From assembly GCA_903938815.1 (NCBI GenBank), contig CAJAES010000039.1, positions 20,892 through 84,891 of the forward strand: a stretch of 64,000 nucleotides of DNA, written 5' to 3'. The notes beneath the pieces are model-generated. The model saw nothing but the letters and a program-made list of their open reading frames with translations, did not search any database and was not told the DNA's origin. Of this stretch, positions 31,327 to 38,949 are shown in pieces. The position numbers were made by a program, and so were the translations under genes. This stretch comes from an uncultured beta proteobacterium. Lineage in GTDB: Bacteria > Pseudomonadota > Gammaproteobacteria > Burkholderiales > Burkholderiaceae_C. Numbering within the stretch: position 1 is the stretch's first letter; every line of letters starts with the position of its first letter.

Positions 31327-32577
31327 ATGGCCCCGGCGATGTCGCTCGATGACTTTCCCGCGCTGCGCTGGATACACGATCAGCTGTACGGGACCACGCG
31401 TGCGGCGTTCCTGCGCACGCCGGTCCGGGACCCGCAGTGTCGCGCGCACTTCGACCTCGACCTGATGGTCTTCGGCCCGGTGGAGGGCTTTCTGCCGGAG
31501 CGCGTGCACGCACCCGACGGGACGCCGGTCGATCTGGCCTGGTACCCGCAGGGCCTGCTGTCCGCGCCCGAGGTGCTGGCCCGCTCGGGCCTGGCGGCGC
31601 ATCGCATGAAGAGCTCCACGCTCGTCTGGGACCGCATGGGCGATGCCGCGGCGCAGCGCGGGCGATTCGACCTCTGCATGGCGCAGCCCGAAGTGCAGGC
31701 CGAGCGCATCGGCGTGTTCCTCGACATGGCGCGCCTGACCGTGCGCGAGATCGGCGTGACCTGGGATTTCCCGTCGCTGGCGCTCTTCTGGCTGCAGATG
31801 TCGCACGCGGCCTGCGTGGCCGCGCTGGCGGACGCGGCCGGGCTGGCGTGCCCCAACGTGTACACGCGGCCCTTCGCCCACCTGGCGGAGGTGGAGCGCC
31901 TTGAAGGCCTGACGCTGCAGCCCGCCATGCGCCGCACGTTGCGGCTCGATGCCGACGTGGGCGCCTGCGTCGATGCCCTGCGCCGCATGCACGCGGCGGT
32001 GTGGGCGGGGTTTGCGGAGCCGGCATGGCCGGCAGGCATGCGGCAGGCCACGCGGGCCGAGTACGCGTACTCGCTGTCGCCTTCGGAGCTGGCGTGGCGC
32101 ATCGGCGTGGCGCAGGGGATGGCGCGTAACGGGCAGGCGCACGCCGCCGTGTACTACCTTCGTTTCTGGGGCTACACGGTGGCGCGCCTGCCCATGGTCT
32201 GGCAATGCGCGGCCGACGGAAGGGACATCGCGTTCCTGCGGCCGGAGCAGGCCATGCGGCCGGCGCTGCAACGCATCTGCCCCCACATCCTGCACGACTT
32301 CGACACCCTTCTGGGGGGCCCGCTGCGGGTCGACGAAATCGTGCAGGGGCTGCACGATCTCAATGCGTTGAGACGGATCCTGTCGGACCTTGTGCGGGTG
32401 CGGGGAATCCCGATCGCACAGACACCCGAGTGGCAGCCGTTCCAGGCGCCGGATCGCAACGAACCCACCCAGAGGAGAACGCCATGGCCCAGATGCCCGT
32501 CGTCTGCACTACCTGCAGTGCCCCCGTCAACGCCGTCTTCGACCCCACCTCCGGCAGCCGCAGCAGCATCACGCTGA
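31327..32577 (+). CDS. Hypothetical protein with nucleotidyltransferase-like N-terminus
   Basis: A 416-residue soluble protein. Near residue 42 RAHFDLDLMVFGP followed by PVDLAWYPQG resembles the D-x-D ... D metal-binding arrangement of the polymerase-beta nucleotidyltransferase fold; the rest is helical and unrecognised. The last 31 residues overlap the next gene by 94 bp in another frame and become Pro/Ser-rich. The real function is unknown. First of three codirectional genes with unusual products. Confidence 0.6.
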   Translation: MAPAMSLDDFPALRWIHDQLYGTTRAAFLRTPVRDPQCRAHFDLDLMVFGPVEGFLPERVHAPDGTPVDLAWYPQGLLSAPEVLARSGLAAHRMKSSTLVWDRMGDAAAQRGRFDLCMAQPEVQAERIGVFLDMARLTVREIGVTWDFPSLALFWLQMSHAACVAALADAAGLACPNVYTRPFAHLAEVERLEGLTLQPAMRRTLRLDADVGACVDALRRMHAAVWAGFAEPAWPAGMRQATRAEYAYSLSPSELAWRIGVAQGMARNGQAHAAVYYLRFWGYTVARLPMVWQCAADGRDIAFLRPEQAMRPALQRICPHILHDFDTLLGGPLRVDEIVQGLHDLNALRRILSDLVRVRGIPIAQTPEWQPFQAPDRNEPTQRRTPWPRCPSSALPAVPPSTPSSTPPPAAAAASR

Positions 32578-33914
32578 GCAGCCACCTCACGGTCACGGAT
32601 CGCTGCTTCGTTCACGACACCATCGTGTTCCACCAGGGCGGCGGCATCATCTTCGCGCCCGCCGGGGAAAAGAAGACATATCACGACAGCTACAGCGTCA
32701 TCTGCCGACGGCTCGTCGTCATCGGGGGTGGCCAGCCGCCGCGGGGCAACCCCTGTGGCGCAGACGACCCGGGCTCGACCTACAAGAACCTCAACGTCAT
32801 CACCTGGGCGGGCCGGCTGCGCGCGGCGCCTGATGGTGCCAACTACGCCGGCTCGGCGCCCGATGGCGGCAACGGGCCCGGAGAGACCCCGTTCGATCGA
32901 GACGAGTGGGCCGATCTTGGCCAGGGCAACAATGGCAGCAAGGGTCACCGCGGCCACGACGGCCAGAAAGGGGCGGCGGGTGGCACCGGCATGAATACGC
33001 TCGGGTTCTCCGCCAACCAGATGAAGGAAATCCGGCCCGTGCTGAACATCGTGGCGCTTGAGGTCGAGTTCGACACCGCCGGCAGCCACCTGATCATCGA
33101 CTGGGACGGGCAGGCCGCCGGCAGCGGCGGGCGTGGGCAGAACGGCGGGCGCGGCGGCGCCGGCATGGGCGGCCGGGACGGCAGCACCGACGACAGCGTC
33201 TGGGGCGACAGCTGCGAGCGCGGCCCGGGCAATGGCGGCGACGCCGGCGATGGCGGCAACGGCGGGGCCGGTGGCGACGGCGGGATAGGCGGCGCCGCGG
33301 GCGACATCCACGTCATCAGCGTGGCGGCGAATCTCGTTCCCGGCGGGCCCCTGTTCGGTTCGCAGGTCAGCTACGTGAATGGCGGCGGCCAGGGCGGCGA
33401 CCCCGGCGAAGGCGGCCGAGGGGGCAAGGGTGGCACGCAGTTCGGGCGAGCGGGCAAGAAGAGCAGCGCCTGCGAGGAAGCGCAGAACGGCGAATCCGGC
33501 TTCGACGGTTCGCCGGAGCCCGGCACCACCGGCGGCACCACACCAGGCACGGCCGGCATGCCCGGCGCGGCCGGCCCACCGCCCTTCTTCGAGCCGATCG
33601 ACCCCCCGAGAACGCGCACCTGCGCCGACCTGATTCCTCCTGCGCTCACCATCGCCAGCATCGCCCCCCCCACCGGCGCACGCAACACGACCGTGCCGGT
33701 CGTCATCACCGGAGTCGGCTTCGATTCCGCAGCACCACAGCAGGTGACGGTGAGCGGGGCCGGCATCACCGTCGGTCCCCTGACCGTGACGCCCACCACC
33801 ATCCAGTGCGATTTCGTGATCGGGCAACTGGCGCCGCAGAACGCGCGCGACGTCACCGTGACCGTGGGCCTGACGACCTCGGTCACCTCGACCGGCGGGT
33901 TCACGGTTGTCTGA
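32484..33914 (+). CDS. Glycine-rich repeat protein with C-terminal IPT/TIG domain
   Basis: A 476-residue protein. Residues about 125-340 are extremely glycine-rich with G-x-x and GG-D/N-G repeats (GNGGAGGDGGIGGAAGD, GGQGGDPGEGGRGGKGG), like collagen-like or PGRS surface proteins. Beta-rich inserts interrupt the repeats. The last about 90 residues (LTIASIAPPTGARNTTVPVV to STGGFTVV) are an IPT/TIG immunoglobulin-like domain. No signal peptide is visible, so the localisation is open. AGAGGAG precedes the ATG at 32484. It lies 4 bp before the next gene. Confidence 0.75.
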   Translation: MAQMPVVCTTCSAPVNAVFDPTSGSRSSITLSSHLTVTDRCFVHDTIVFHQGGGIIFAPAGEKKTYHDSYSVICRRLVVIGGGQPPRGNPCGADDPGSTYKNLNVITWAGRLRAAPDGANYAGSAPDGGNGPGETPFDRDEWADLGQGNNGSKGHRGHDGQKGAAGGTGMNTLGFSANQMKEIRPVLNIVALEVEFDTAGSHLIIDWDGQAAGSGGRGQNGGRGGAGMGGRDGSTDDSVWGDSCERGPGNGGDAGDGGNGGAGGDGGIGGAAGDIHVISVAANLVPGGPLFGSQVSYVNGGGQGGDPGEGGRGGKGGTQFGRAGKKSSACEEAQNGESGFDGSPEPGTTGGTTPGTAGMPGAAGPPPFFEPIDPPRTRTCADLIPPALTIASIAPPTGARNTTVPVVITGVGFDSAAPQQVTVSGAGITVGPLTVTPTTIQCDFVIGQLAPQNARDVTVTVGLTTSVTSTGGFTVV

Positions 33915-33918
33915 GCGG

Positions 33919-35004
33919 ATGGCACCCGAGCCGGGCGTCGATCGGGAGGTCGGGCAGGTGAGCCGCCATGTGGACGGTCAGGCTGACGGTCAGGCGGACG
34001 GCCTGGCCATCGAGCAGGCGGTGGCGCGCGCCCGCGCGTTCCTGATCGATGCGGCGGCAGGCGGCTTCGCGGAGGCCCGGCACGACATGACCTTCCCGCA
34101 TGCGCTGGGCTTCACCGGCGCGCAGGAACGCCAGCAAGGCGACATCTTCTCGCGCGCGGTGCTGGGCGCCTGGCTGCTCGACATCGCCGAGGCCCGGGGC
34201 GGCGACGCCAGGCTCGAAGGCATCGCGGCAGCGCAGGCAGATCATGTCGCGGGGCAGCGGCTGGCGGATTGCGAAGGAGGCTGGAGCTACTTTCCCGGCC
34301 TGCCCGAACTGCCGCCGGACCTCGACACGCTGGGCGCCACCATCGAGCTGTTTGCCCGCGCGGCGCCGCAGCACCTGCCGCTGTGCGAAGGCCCCATCCG
34401 GCTGGCGCTGTCGCAGCGCGCGGCGGACGGCAGCATCCGCACCTTCCTGATCGGCGACGGCGACCCGGCCGTCCGGCGCCAGGCCATGCTGCGCGGCGTC
34501 GAGCTGTACTGGGGCCACACCGCCGATGCGGACGCGATGGCGCGCTTTCATCTCGGCCTGCTGCGGCTGGACCCTGCACGCTACGCGCCTGCTGCCCCGC
34601 TGGACTGGCTGGCCGCGCAACAGGACGCAGACGGCGCCTGGCGCGTGCCCTGGTACGAGGGCGCCACCTACGGAACGCAGCTGTGCGCGGCGCTCTTCGA
34701 AAGGCTCGCGCCCGATCACCCGGCTGCGGTGAAGGCGGCGCACTTCCTGACCGGGCCGCCGCAGCCGCCCGCCACCGCCACAACCAACGCCATGACACTG
34801 GCGCTGTCGGGCATCGGCGCGGCCGCACGGGCGGCACGGGCCAGCACGCTGGCCGCACTGCAGGAACCCGATGGCTCCTGGGCGCCATCGCCGTGGATCC
34901 GCATGCCGATGGGCCGGCCGGGCGGCGCCGTCACGCGCGTGCTGACCTGGCAGAGCCGCACCATCACCACGGCGCTGTGTCTGCGCGCGCTCGTCGCCGG
35001 GTGA
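33919..35004 (+). CDS. Terpenoid-cyclase/prenyltransferase-like toroid repeat protein
   Basis: A 361-residue helical protein with repeats of the alpha6/alpha6 toroid type found in squalene-hopene cyclases: CEGGWSYFPGLPELPPDLDT, LAAQQDADGAWRVPWYEG and LAALQEPDGSWAPSPW (QxxDGxW motifs). It is about half the size of a hopene cyclase and lacks the DxDD protonation motif, so cyclase activity is doubtful. It lies 4 bp after the glycine-rich gene and is probably cotranslated with it. Confidence 0.65.
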   Translation: MAPEPGVDREVGQVSRHVDGQADGQADGLAIEQAVARARAFLIDAAAGGFAEARHDMTFPHALGFTGAQERQQGDIFSRAVLGAWLLDIAEARGGDARLEGIAAAQADHVAGQRLADCEGGWSYFPGLPELPPDLDTLGATIELFARAAPQHLPLCEGPIRLALSQRAADGSIRTFLIGDGDPAVRRQAMLRGVELYWGHTADADAMARFHLGLLRLDPARYAPAAPLDWLAAQQDADGAWRVPWYEGATYGTQLCAALFERLAPDHPAAVKAAHFLTGPPQPPATATTNAMTLALSGIGAAARAARASTLAALQEPDGSWAPSPWIRMPMGRPGGAVTRVLTWQSRTITTALCLRALVAG

Positions 35005-35067
35005 CGCTACCATTCCGGCCCGGCCGAACTCCATCGGCCACCCTACTCCGGAAAGCGCGTACAGCCC

Positions 35068-35295
35068 ATGCAGGTCGACAAGGAAATCGATGCGAGCGGC
35101 CTGGCCTGCCCGATGCCCATCGTGAAGACGAAGAAGGCGCTCGATGCCATGGCCAGCGGCCAGGTGCTGCGCGTGCTGGGCACCGACCCGGGCTCGCTGG
35201 ACGACATGCCCGCCTTCGCACAAAGCGGGGGCCACACGCTGATTTCCGCCACCGAAGAAGGCGAACGCTTCGTCTTCCTCATCCGCAAGAAGTGA
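35068..35295 (+). CDS. TusA-family sulfur carrier
   Basis: A 75-residue sulfur-relay protein. The active cysteine lies in GLACPMPIVKTKKAL, the hallmark CPxP motif of TusA. Such proteins pass persulfide sulfur to thiolation or sulfur-oxidation enzymes. The YeeE/YedE gene follows 4 bp downstream, and this pair is a common unit for uptake and handling of thiosulfate or sulfane sulfur. It fits the two sulfur-oxidation loci in the window. Confidence 0.92.
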   Translation: MQVDKEIDASGLACPMPIVKTKKALDAMASGQVLRVLGTDPGSLDDMPAFAQSGGHTLISATEEGERFVFLIRKK

Positions 35296-35299
35296 CGTG

Positions 35300-36406
35300 A
35301 TGGCCAGCGACCCGAGCTCAATCGTCATCGGCGGCGGCTTCGTGCTGGCCTTCGTCTTCGGCGCCGTCGCGCAGAAGACGAACTTCTGCACCATGGGCGC
35401 CATCTCCGACATCGTCAACATGGGGCACTGGGCCCGTATGCGCATGTGGATGCTGGCCGTGGCCGTGGCCGTGGTCGGCGCCGGCGCGCTCGATCTCGCC
35501 GGCCTGGTGGACCTGTCCAAGGCCGTCACGCAGCAACCCACGCTGCGCTGGCTGTCGCTGGTGCTGGGCGGCCTGGTGTTCGGCGTGGGCATGACGCTGT
35601 CGGGCGGCTGCGCCAACCGCAACCTGGTGCGCGCGGGCGGCGGCAGCCTGCGCTCGCTGGTGGTGCTGCTGGTGATGGCAGTGGCCGCCTATATGACGAT
35701 GAAGGGCCTGTTCGCGCAGGGCCGCGCCAGCTGGCTCGACCCGGTGGCGCTGCCGCTCGGCGAATCGGGCTGGGCCGACCAGGGCCTGCCGACGGCCATC
35801 GCACGGCTGACCGGCCTGGCCGAGCCCACGGCGCGGGGCCTCGCGATGGCGCTGGTGGCGCTGCCGCTGCTGGTCTTCGTCCTGGCCGACCGCGCGTTCC
35901 GGCGCAACAACCCGCAGGCCATCGGCGGCGTGATCCTGGGGCTCGTCATCACGGCGGGCTTCTATCTCAGCGGCGCCATCGGCTTCGGCGAGAACCCCGA
36001 GACGCTCGAGGACGGCTTCTTCGCCACCAACTCGCGCGCGCTCGAATCGATGAGCTTCGTCGGGCCGCTGGCCTACGGGCTGGAACTGCTGATGCTCTGG
36101 ACCGACGCCTCGCTGCACCTGACGCTGGGCATCGCCTCGGTGCTGGGCGTGGTGGCCGGCGCCGCCGTGGTGGCCCTGGCGACTGGGCGCTTCCGCTGGG
36201 AGGGCTTCGCGTCGGTGTCCGACCTGCGCCAGCAGCTCTTCGGCGCGGTGCTGATGGGCTTCGGCGGCGTCACGGCCATCGGCTGCACGGTCGGGCAGGG
36301 CATGACGGGCATCGCCACGCTCGCGCTGGGCTCGTTCATCGCGGTGGCCGCCATCGTGGCGGGCTGCTATGCCACGCTGAAGGTGCTGATCGCCCGCGAG
36401 GGCTGA
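35300..36406 (+). CDS. YeeE/YedE (TsuA-like) sulfur-compound transporter
   Basis: A 368-residue membrane protein with about nine transmembrane helices. Conserved cysteines of the thiosulfate channel family lie in QKTNFCTMG, LSGGCANRNL and TAIGCTVGQG, where they relay the substrate. The expected role is uptake of thiosulfate or a related sulfane compound for the TusA partner encoded 4 bp upstream. GTG at 35297 and ATG at 35300 are both possible starts; the ATG is used. Confidence 0.9.
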   Translation: MASDPSSIVIGGGFVLAFVFGAVAQKTNFCTMGAISDIVNMGHWARMRMWMLAVAVAVVGAGALDLAGLVDLSKAVTQQPTLRWLSLVLGGLVFGVGMTLSGGCANRNLVRAGGGSLRSLVVLLVMAVAAYMTMKGLFAQGRASWLDPVALPLGESGWADQGLPTAIARLTGLAEPTARGLAMALVALPLLVFVLADRAFRRNNPQAIGGVILGLVITAGFYLSGAIGFGENPETLEDGFFATNSRALESMSFVGPLAYGLELLMLWTDASLHLTLGIASVLGVVAGAAVVALATGRFRWEGFASVSDLRQQLFGAVLMGFGGVTAIGCTVGQGMTGIATLALGSFIAVAAIVAGCYATLKVLIAREG

Positions 36407-36429
36407 ACCGGCGGGGCGTAGCCTGACGG

Positions 36430-36485
<56 letters not shown>

Positions 36486-36497
36486 ACGCAAGTCGCC

Positions 36498-37235
36498 TCA
36501 GGCCCGCGCGCCGAGCTGGCGCGAGAGCTCGGCCGCGCAGGCCTTGAGCGCGCGCGCCGGTGCGCCGTCGTCCCGCACGTCGAAGCTCGGCCCCGGCCCG
36601 ATGGCCGTGAGGCTGAGCACCAGGTACCCGGCGGCGTCGAACACCGGCGCGGCCAGCGCACTGATGCCGGGCACGGCGGCGTCCACCGCGTGCGCGATGC
36701 CGGCGGCGCGGATGGCTTCCAGGTCGCGCTCGAATGCGGCGTCGAAGGGGGTGTCGGGGTCGCTTGCACGCACGGCGGCGCGCGGCAGCCAGGCCGCGAA
36801 CAACTTGCCCGAAGCCGTGCCGCGCAGGCTCATGACAGTGCCGTGGCGCATGCCCACGTGCACGTGGGCCGGGCCCTCCTCGGTGCGCACGATGGTGGCG
36901 CCGCGGCTGCCCCAGACAGCGATGCCCACGGTCTGCCCCACGGCTTGGGCCAGCGCGGGCAGCTGCGCCGTGGCCATGCGCACCGGGTCGCTCTGCTGCA
37001 GGCTGATGAGGCCGAGCTGCATCGACAGCGGCCCGAGCCCGTAGCGGCCGCTGGATTCGTCCTGCGCGATCAGGCCCAGCTTGCCGAAGCTCACCAGGTA
37101 CGGGTGGGCCTTGGCCGGCGCCATGCCGGCGGCCTGCGCCAGGTCCTTCAGCGCCATGGGCCGGCCTTCGTGCACCAGGGCCAGCAACAGCCGGCCACCG
37201 ACCTCGACGCTCTGGATACCGCGCTGCGCCTTCAT
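36498..37235 (-). CDS. IclR-family transcriptional regulator
   Basis: A 245-residue regulator with an N-terminal winged helix ([20 protein letters not shown], then [13 protein letters not shown]) and the IclR effector-binding domain ([53 protein letters not shown]). It is divergent from the homogentisate cluster and, by position, controls it, probably in response to an aromatic acid. A perfect 11-bp inverted repeat fills the divergent promoter region. Confidence 0.9.
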   Translation of the reverse strand: MKAQRGIQSVEVGGRLLLALVHEGRPMALKDLAQAAGMAPAKAHPYLVSFGKLGLIAQDESSGRYGLGPLSMQLGLISLQQSDPVRMATAQLPALAQAVGQTVGIAVWGSRGATIVRTEEGPAHVHVGMRHGTVMSLRGTASGKLFAAWLPRAAVRASDPDTPFDAAFERDLEAIRAAGIAHAVDAAVPGISALAAPVFDAAGYLVLSLTAIGPGPSFDVRDDGAPARALKACAAELSRQLGARA

Positions 37236-37253
37236 CTTGGGGTTTCTACTTGA

Positions 37254-37325
37254 TTGAACGAATTAGACAATATCGAATCTTTGACCTAAGATCAAGTCCA
37301 GTTCAGCATAGACGAATTCGTTCAA
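37254..37325. promoter_or_regulatory. Inverted-repeat operator and promoter between iclR and the homogentisate cluster
   Basis: TTGAACGAATT at 37254-37264 is repeated in exact inverted form at 37315-37325. Between them lies a -35-like TTGACC (37281-37286) and an 18-bp spaced, weak -10 AGCATA (37305-37310) reading toward the plus-strand genes. The left copy stands 19 bp upstream of iclR and the right copy 15 bp before the first cluster gene, so the IclR protein could control both. Confidence 0.6.
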
Positions 37326-37339
37326 CGTCAGGAGTCCCG

Positions 37340-38293
37340 ATGAGCAAAGCCTTCGCCAGCCAGGCGGACCTGGAAGAAAAGAAGGTCAGCTTCACGAAGC
37401 TGTCCGAGCATGCCTACGCGTACACGGCCGAAGGCGACCCGAACACCGGCATCGTCATCGGCGACGAAGCGGTGATGGTCATCGACACGCAGGCCACGCC
37501 GGTGATGGCGCAGGACGTCATCCGCCGCATCCGCGAAGTGACCGACAAGCCCATCAAGTACGTCGTGCTGAGCCACTATCACGCGGTGCGCGTGCTGGGC
37601 GCCTCGGCCTACGAGCCCGAGCACATCCTGGCCAGCGAGGACACGCTCTCGCTCATCAAGGAGCGCGGCGAGCAGGACAAGGCCAGCGAGATCGGCCGCT
37701 TCCCGCGCCTGTTCCGCAACGTCGAGAGCGTGCCCGCCGGCCTCACCTGGCCCACCATGACCTTCACCGGCAAGATGACGCTGTGGCTCGGAAAGCTGGA
37801 AGTGCAGCTGCTGCAGCTGGGCCGTGGCCACACCAAGGGCGACACCGTCGTCTGGCTGCCGCAGGAGCGCATCCTGTTCAGCGGCGACCTGGTCGAGTTC
37901 GACGCCACGCCGTACGCCGGCGACGCCTACTTCAGCGACTGGCCGCAGACGCTGGACAACCTGGCCGCGCTGAAGCCCGAGAAGCTGGTGCCCGGCCGCG
38001 GCGCCGCACTCGAGAACGAGGCGCAGGTGGCCGCCGGCCTGGCAGGCACGCGCGCCTTCATCGCCGACGTGTTCGCGTCGGTGAAGTCCGGCGCCGCCGC
38101 GGGCAAGGACCTGAAGTCCGTCTACCGCGAGACGCTGGACACGGTGCGCCCGAAGTACGGCCACTGGGTCATCTTCGACCACTGCATGCCGTTCGACGTG
38201 ACCCGCGCGTACGACGAGGCCACGCAGCACCGCGACCCCCGCATCTGGACCGCCGAGCGCGACATCGAGATGTGGAAAGCCCTGGAATCCTGA
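37340..38293 (+). CDS. Metallo-beta-lactamase-fold protein of the homogentisate cluster, altered zinc site
   Basis: A 317-residue MBL-fold protein. The zinc motif HxHxDH is changed: SHYHAVRVLGAS keeps two histidines but has Val and Arg in place of Asp and His. GRGHTKGDTVVW and FSGDLVEFD keep the next two ligands, and the final GHG is PGRGA. It may bind one metal or have a different activity. First gene of the IclR-controlled cluster; the VOC gene follows 14 bp later. Substrate unknown. Confidence 0.82.
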   Translation: MSKAFASQADLEEKKVSFTKLSEHAYAYTAEGDPNTGIVIGDEAVMVIDTQATPVMAQDVIRRIREVTDKPIKYVVLSHYHAVRVLGASAYEPEHILASEDTLSLIKERGEQDKASEIGRFPRLFRNVESVPAGLTWPTMTFTGKMTLWLGKLEVQLLQLGRGHTKGDTVVWLPQERILFSGDLVEFDATPYAGDAYFSDWPQTLDNLAALKPEKLVPGRGAALENEAQVAAGLAGTRAFIADVFASVKSGAAAGKDLKSVYRETLDTVRPKYGHWVIFDHCMPFDVTRAYDEATQHRDPRIWTAERDIEMWKALES

Positions 38294-38307
38294 ACCGGAG
38301 GTCCGTC

Positions 38308-38847
38308 ATGGCCATCGAACGCATCCACCACGTGGCGTATCGCTGCCGCGACGCCAAGGAAACCGTGGCGTGGTACGGCCGGCACCTGGGCATGGGCTTC
38401 GTGCTCGCGATCGCCGAGAACCAGGTGCCTTCCACGCACGCGCCCGACCCCTACATGCACGTGTTTCTCGATGCGGGCGCGGGCAACGTGCTGGCGTTCT
38501 TCGAGCTGCCCAACTCCCCGGAGATGGGCCGCGACGAAGCCACCCCGGCGTGGGTTCAGCACCTGGCCTTCAAGGTGGGCAGCCTGGAGGAACTGGAGCG
38601 CACGAAGGCCAGCCTCGAGGCCGCGGGCGTCGAGGTCATCGGCATCACGGACCACGCCATCTTCAAGTCGATCTACTTCTTCGACCCCAATGGCCACCGG
38701 CTCGAGCTCGCGGTGGACACCGCCACGCCCGAGATGAACCGCCAGCTCGATGACGTCAAGTGGGCGATGCTGGAGGAGTGGAGCCAGACGCGCCGCGCGC
38801 CCCAGCACGCCGCGTGGATGCACGAGCGGGAATTCGGCGCGCACTGA
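38308..38847 (+). CDS. VOC-family (glyoxalase/dioxygenase-fold) protein
   Basis: A 179-residue single-unit VOC protein: IERIHHVAYRCRDAKETVAWY with His near the N-terminus as first metal ligand, WVQHLAFKVGS with a second His, and YFFDPNGHRLELAV with the glutamate. Members are lyases, isomerases or dioxygenases. It lies in the homogentisate cluster between the MBL protein and the flavin hydroxylase, so it probably acts on an aromatic pathway intermediate. The exact reaction is unknown. Confidence 0.85.
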   Translation: MAIERIHHVAYRCRDAKETVAWYGRHLGMGFVLAIAENQVPSTHAPDPYMHVFLDAGAGNVLAFFELPNSPEMGRDEATPAWVQHLAFKVGSLEELERTKASLEAAGVEVIGITDHAIFKSIYFFDPNGHRLELAVDTATPEMNRQLDDVKWAMLEEWSQTRRAPQHAAWMHEREFGAH

Positions 38848-38860
38848 AGCGCGCCCGGGT

Positions 38861-38940
38861 GCAGCTGGACGCACCTGGACGCACCCGGACGCACCTGGAC
38901 GCGCCGATGGGCGCCGGAACGCACCGAAACGCACTGAGAG
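38861..38940. repeat. Decamer tandem repeat, 8 degenerate units (GCACCTGGAC)
   Basis: Eight 10-bp units run in register from 38861. The second and fourth are GCACCTGGAC, the first and third differ by one or two bases, and the later four decay progressively (GCGCCGGAAC, GCACCGAAAC and so on). The repeat fills the gap between the VOC gene and the flavin hydroxylase gene and would lie in their common mRNA. Confidence 0.75.
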
Positions 38941-38949
38941 GCAGCTCCG

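Noticed and set aside
32172..33827. 551-residue Ala/Val-rich minus-strand open frame
   Set aside because: It is the antisense of the glycine-rich repeats; GGC codons read as GCC alanine on the other strand.
33919..35004. Functional squalene-hopene cyclase
   Set aside because: About half the normal length and without the DxDD catalytic motif; only the toroid repeats are supported.
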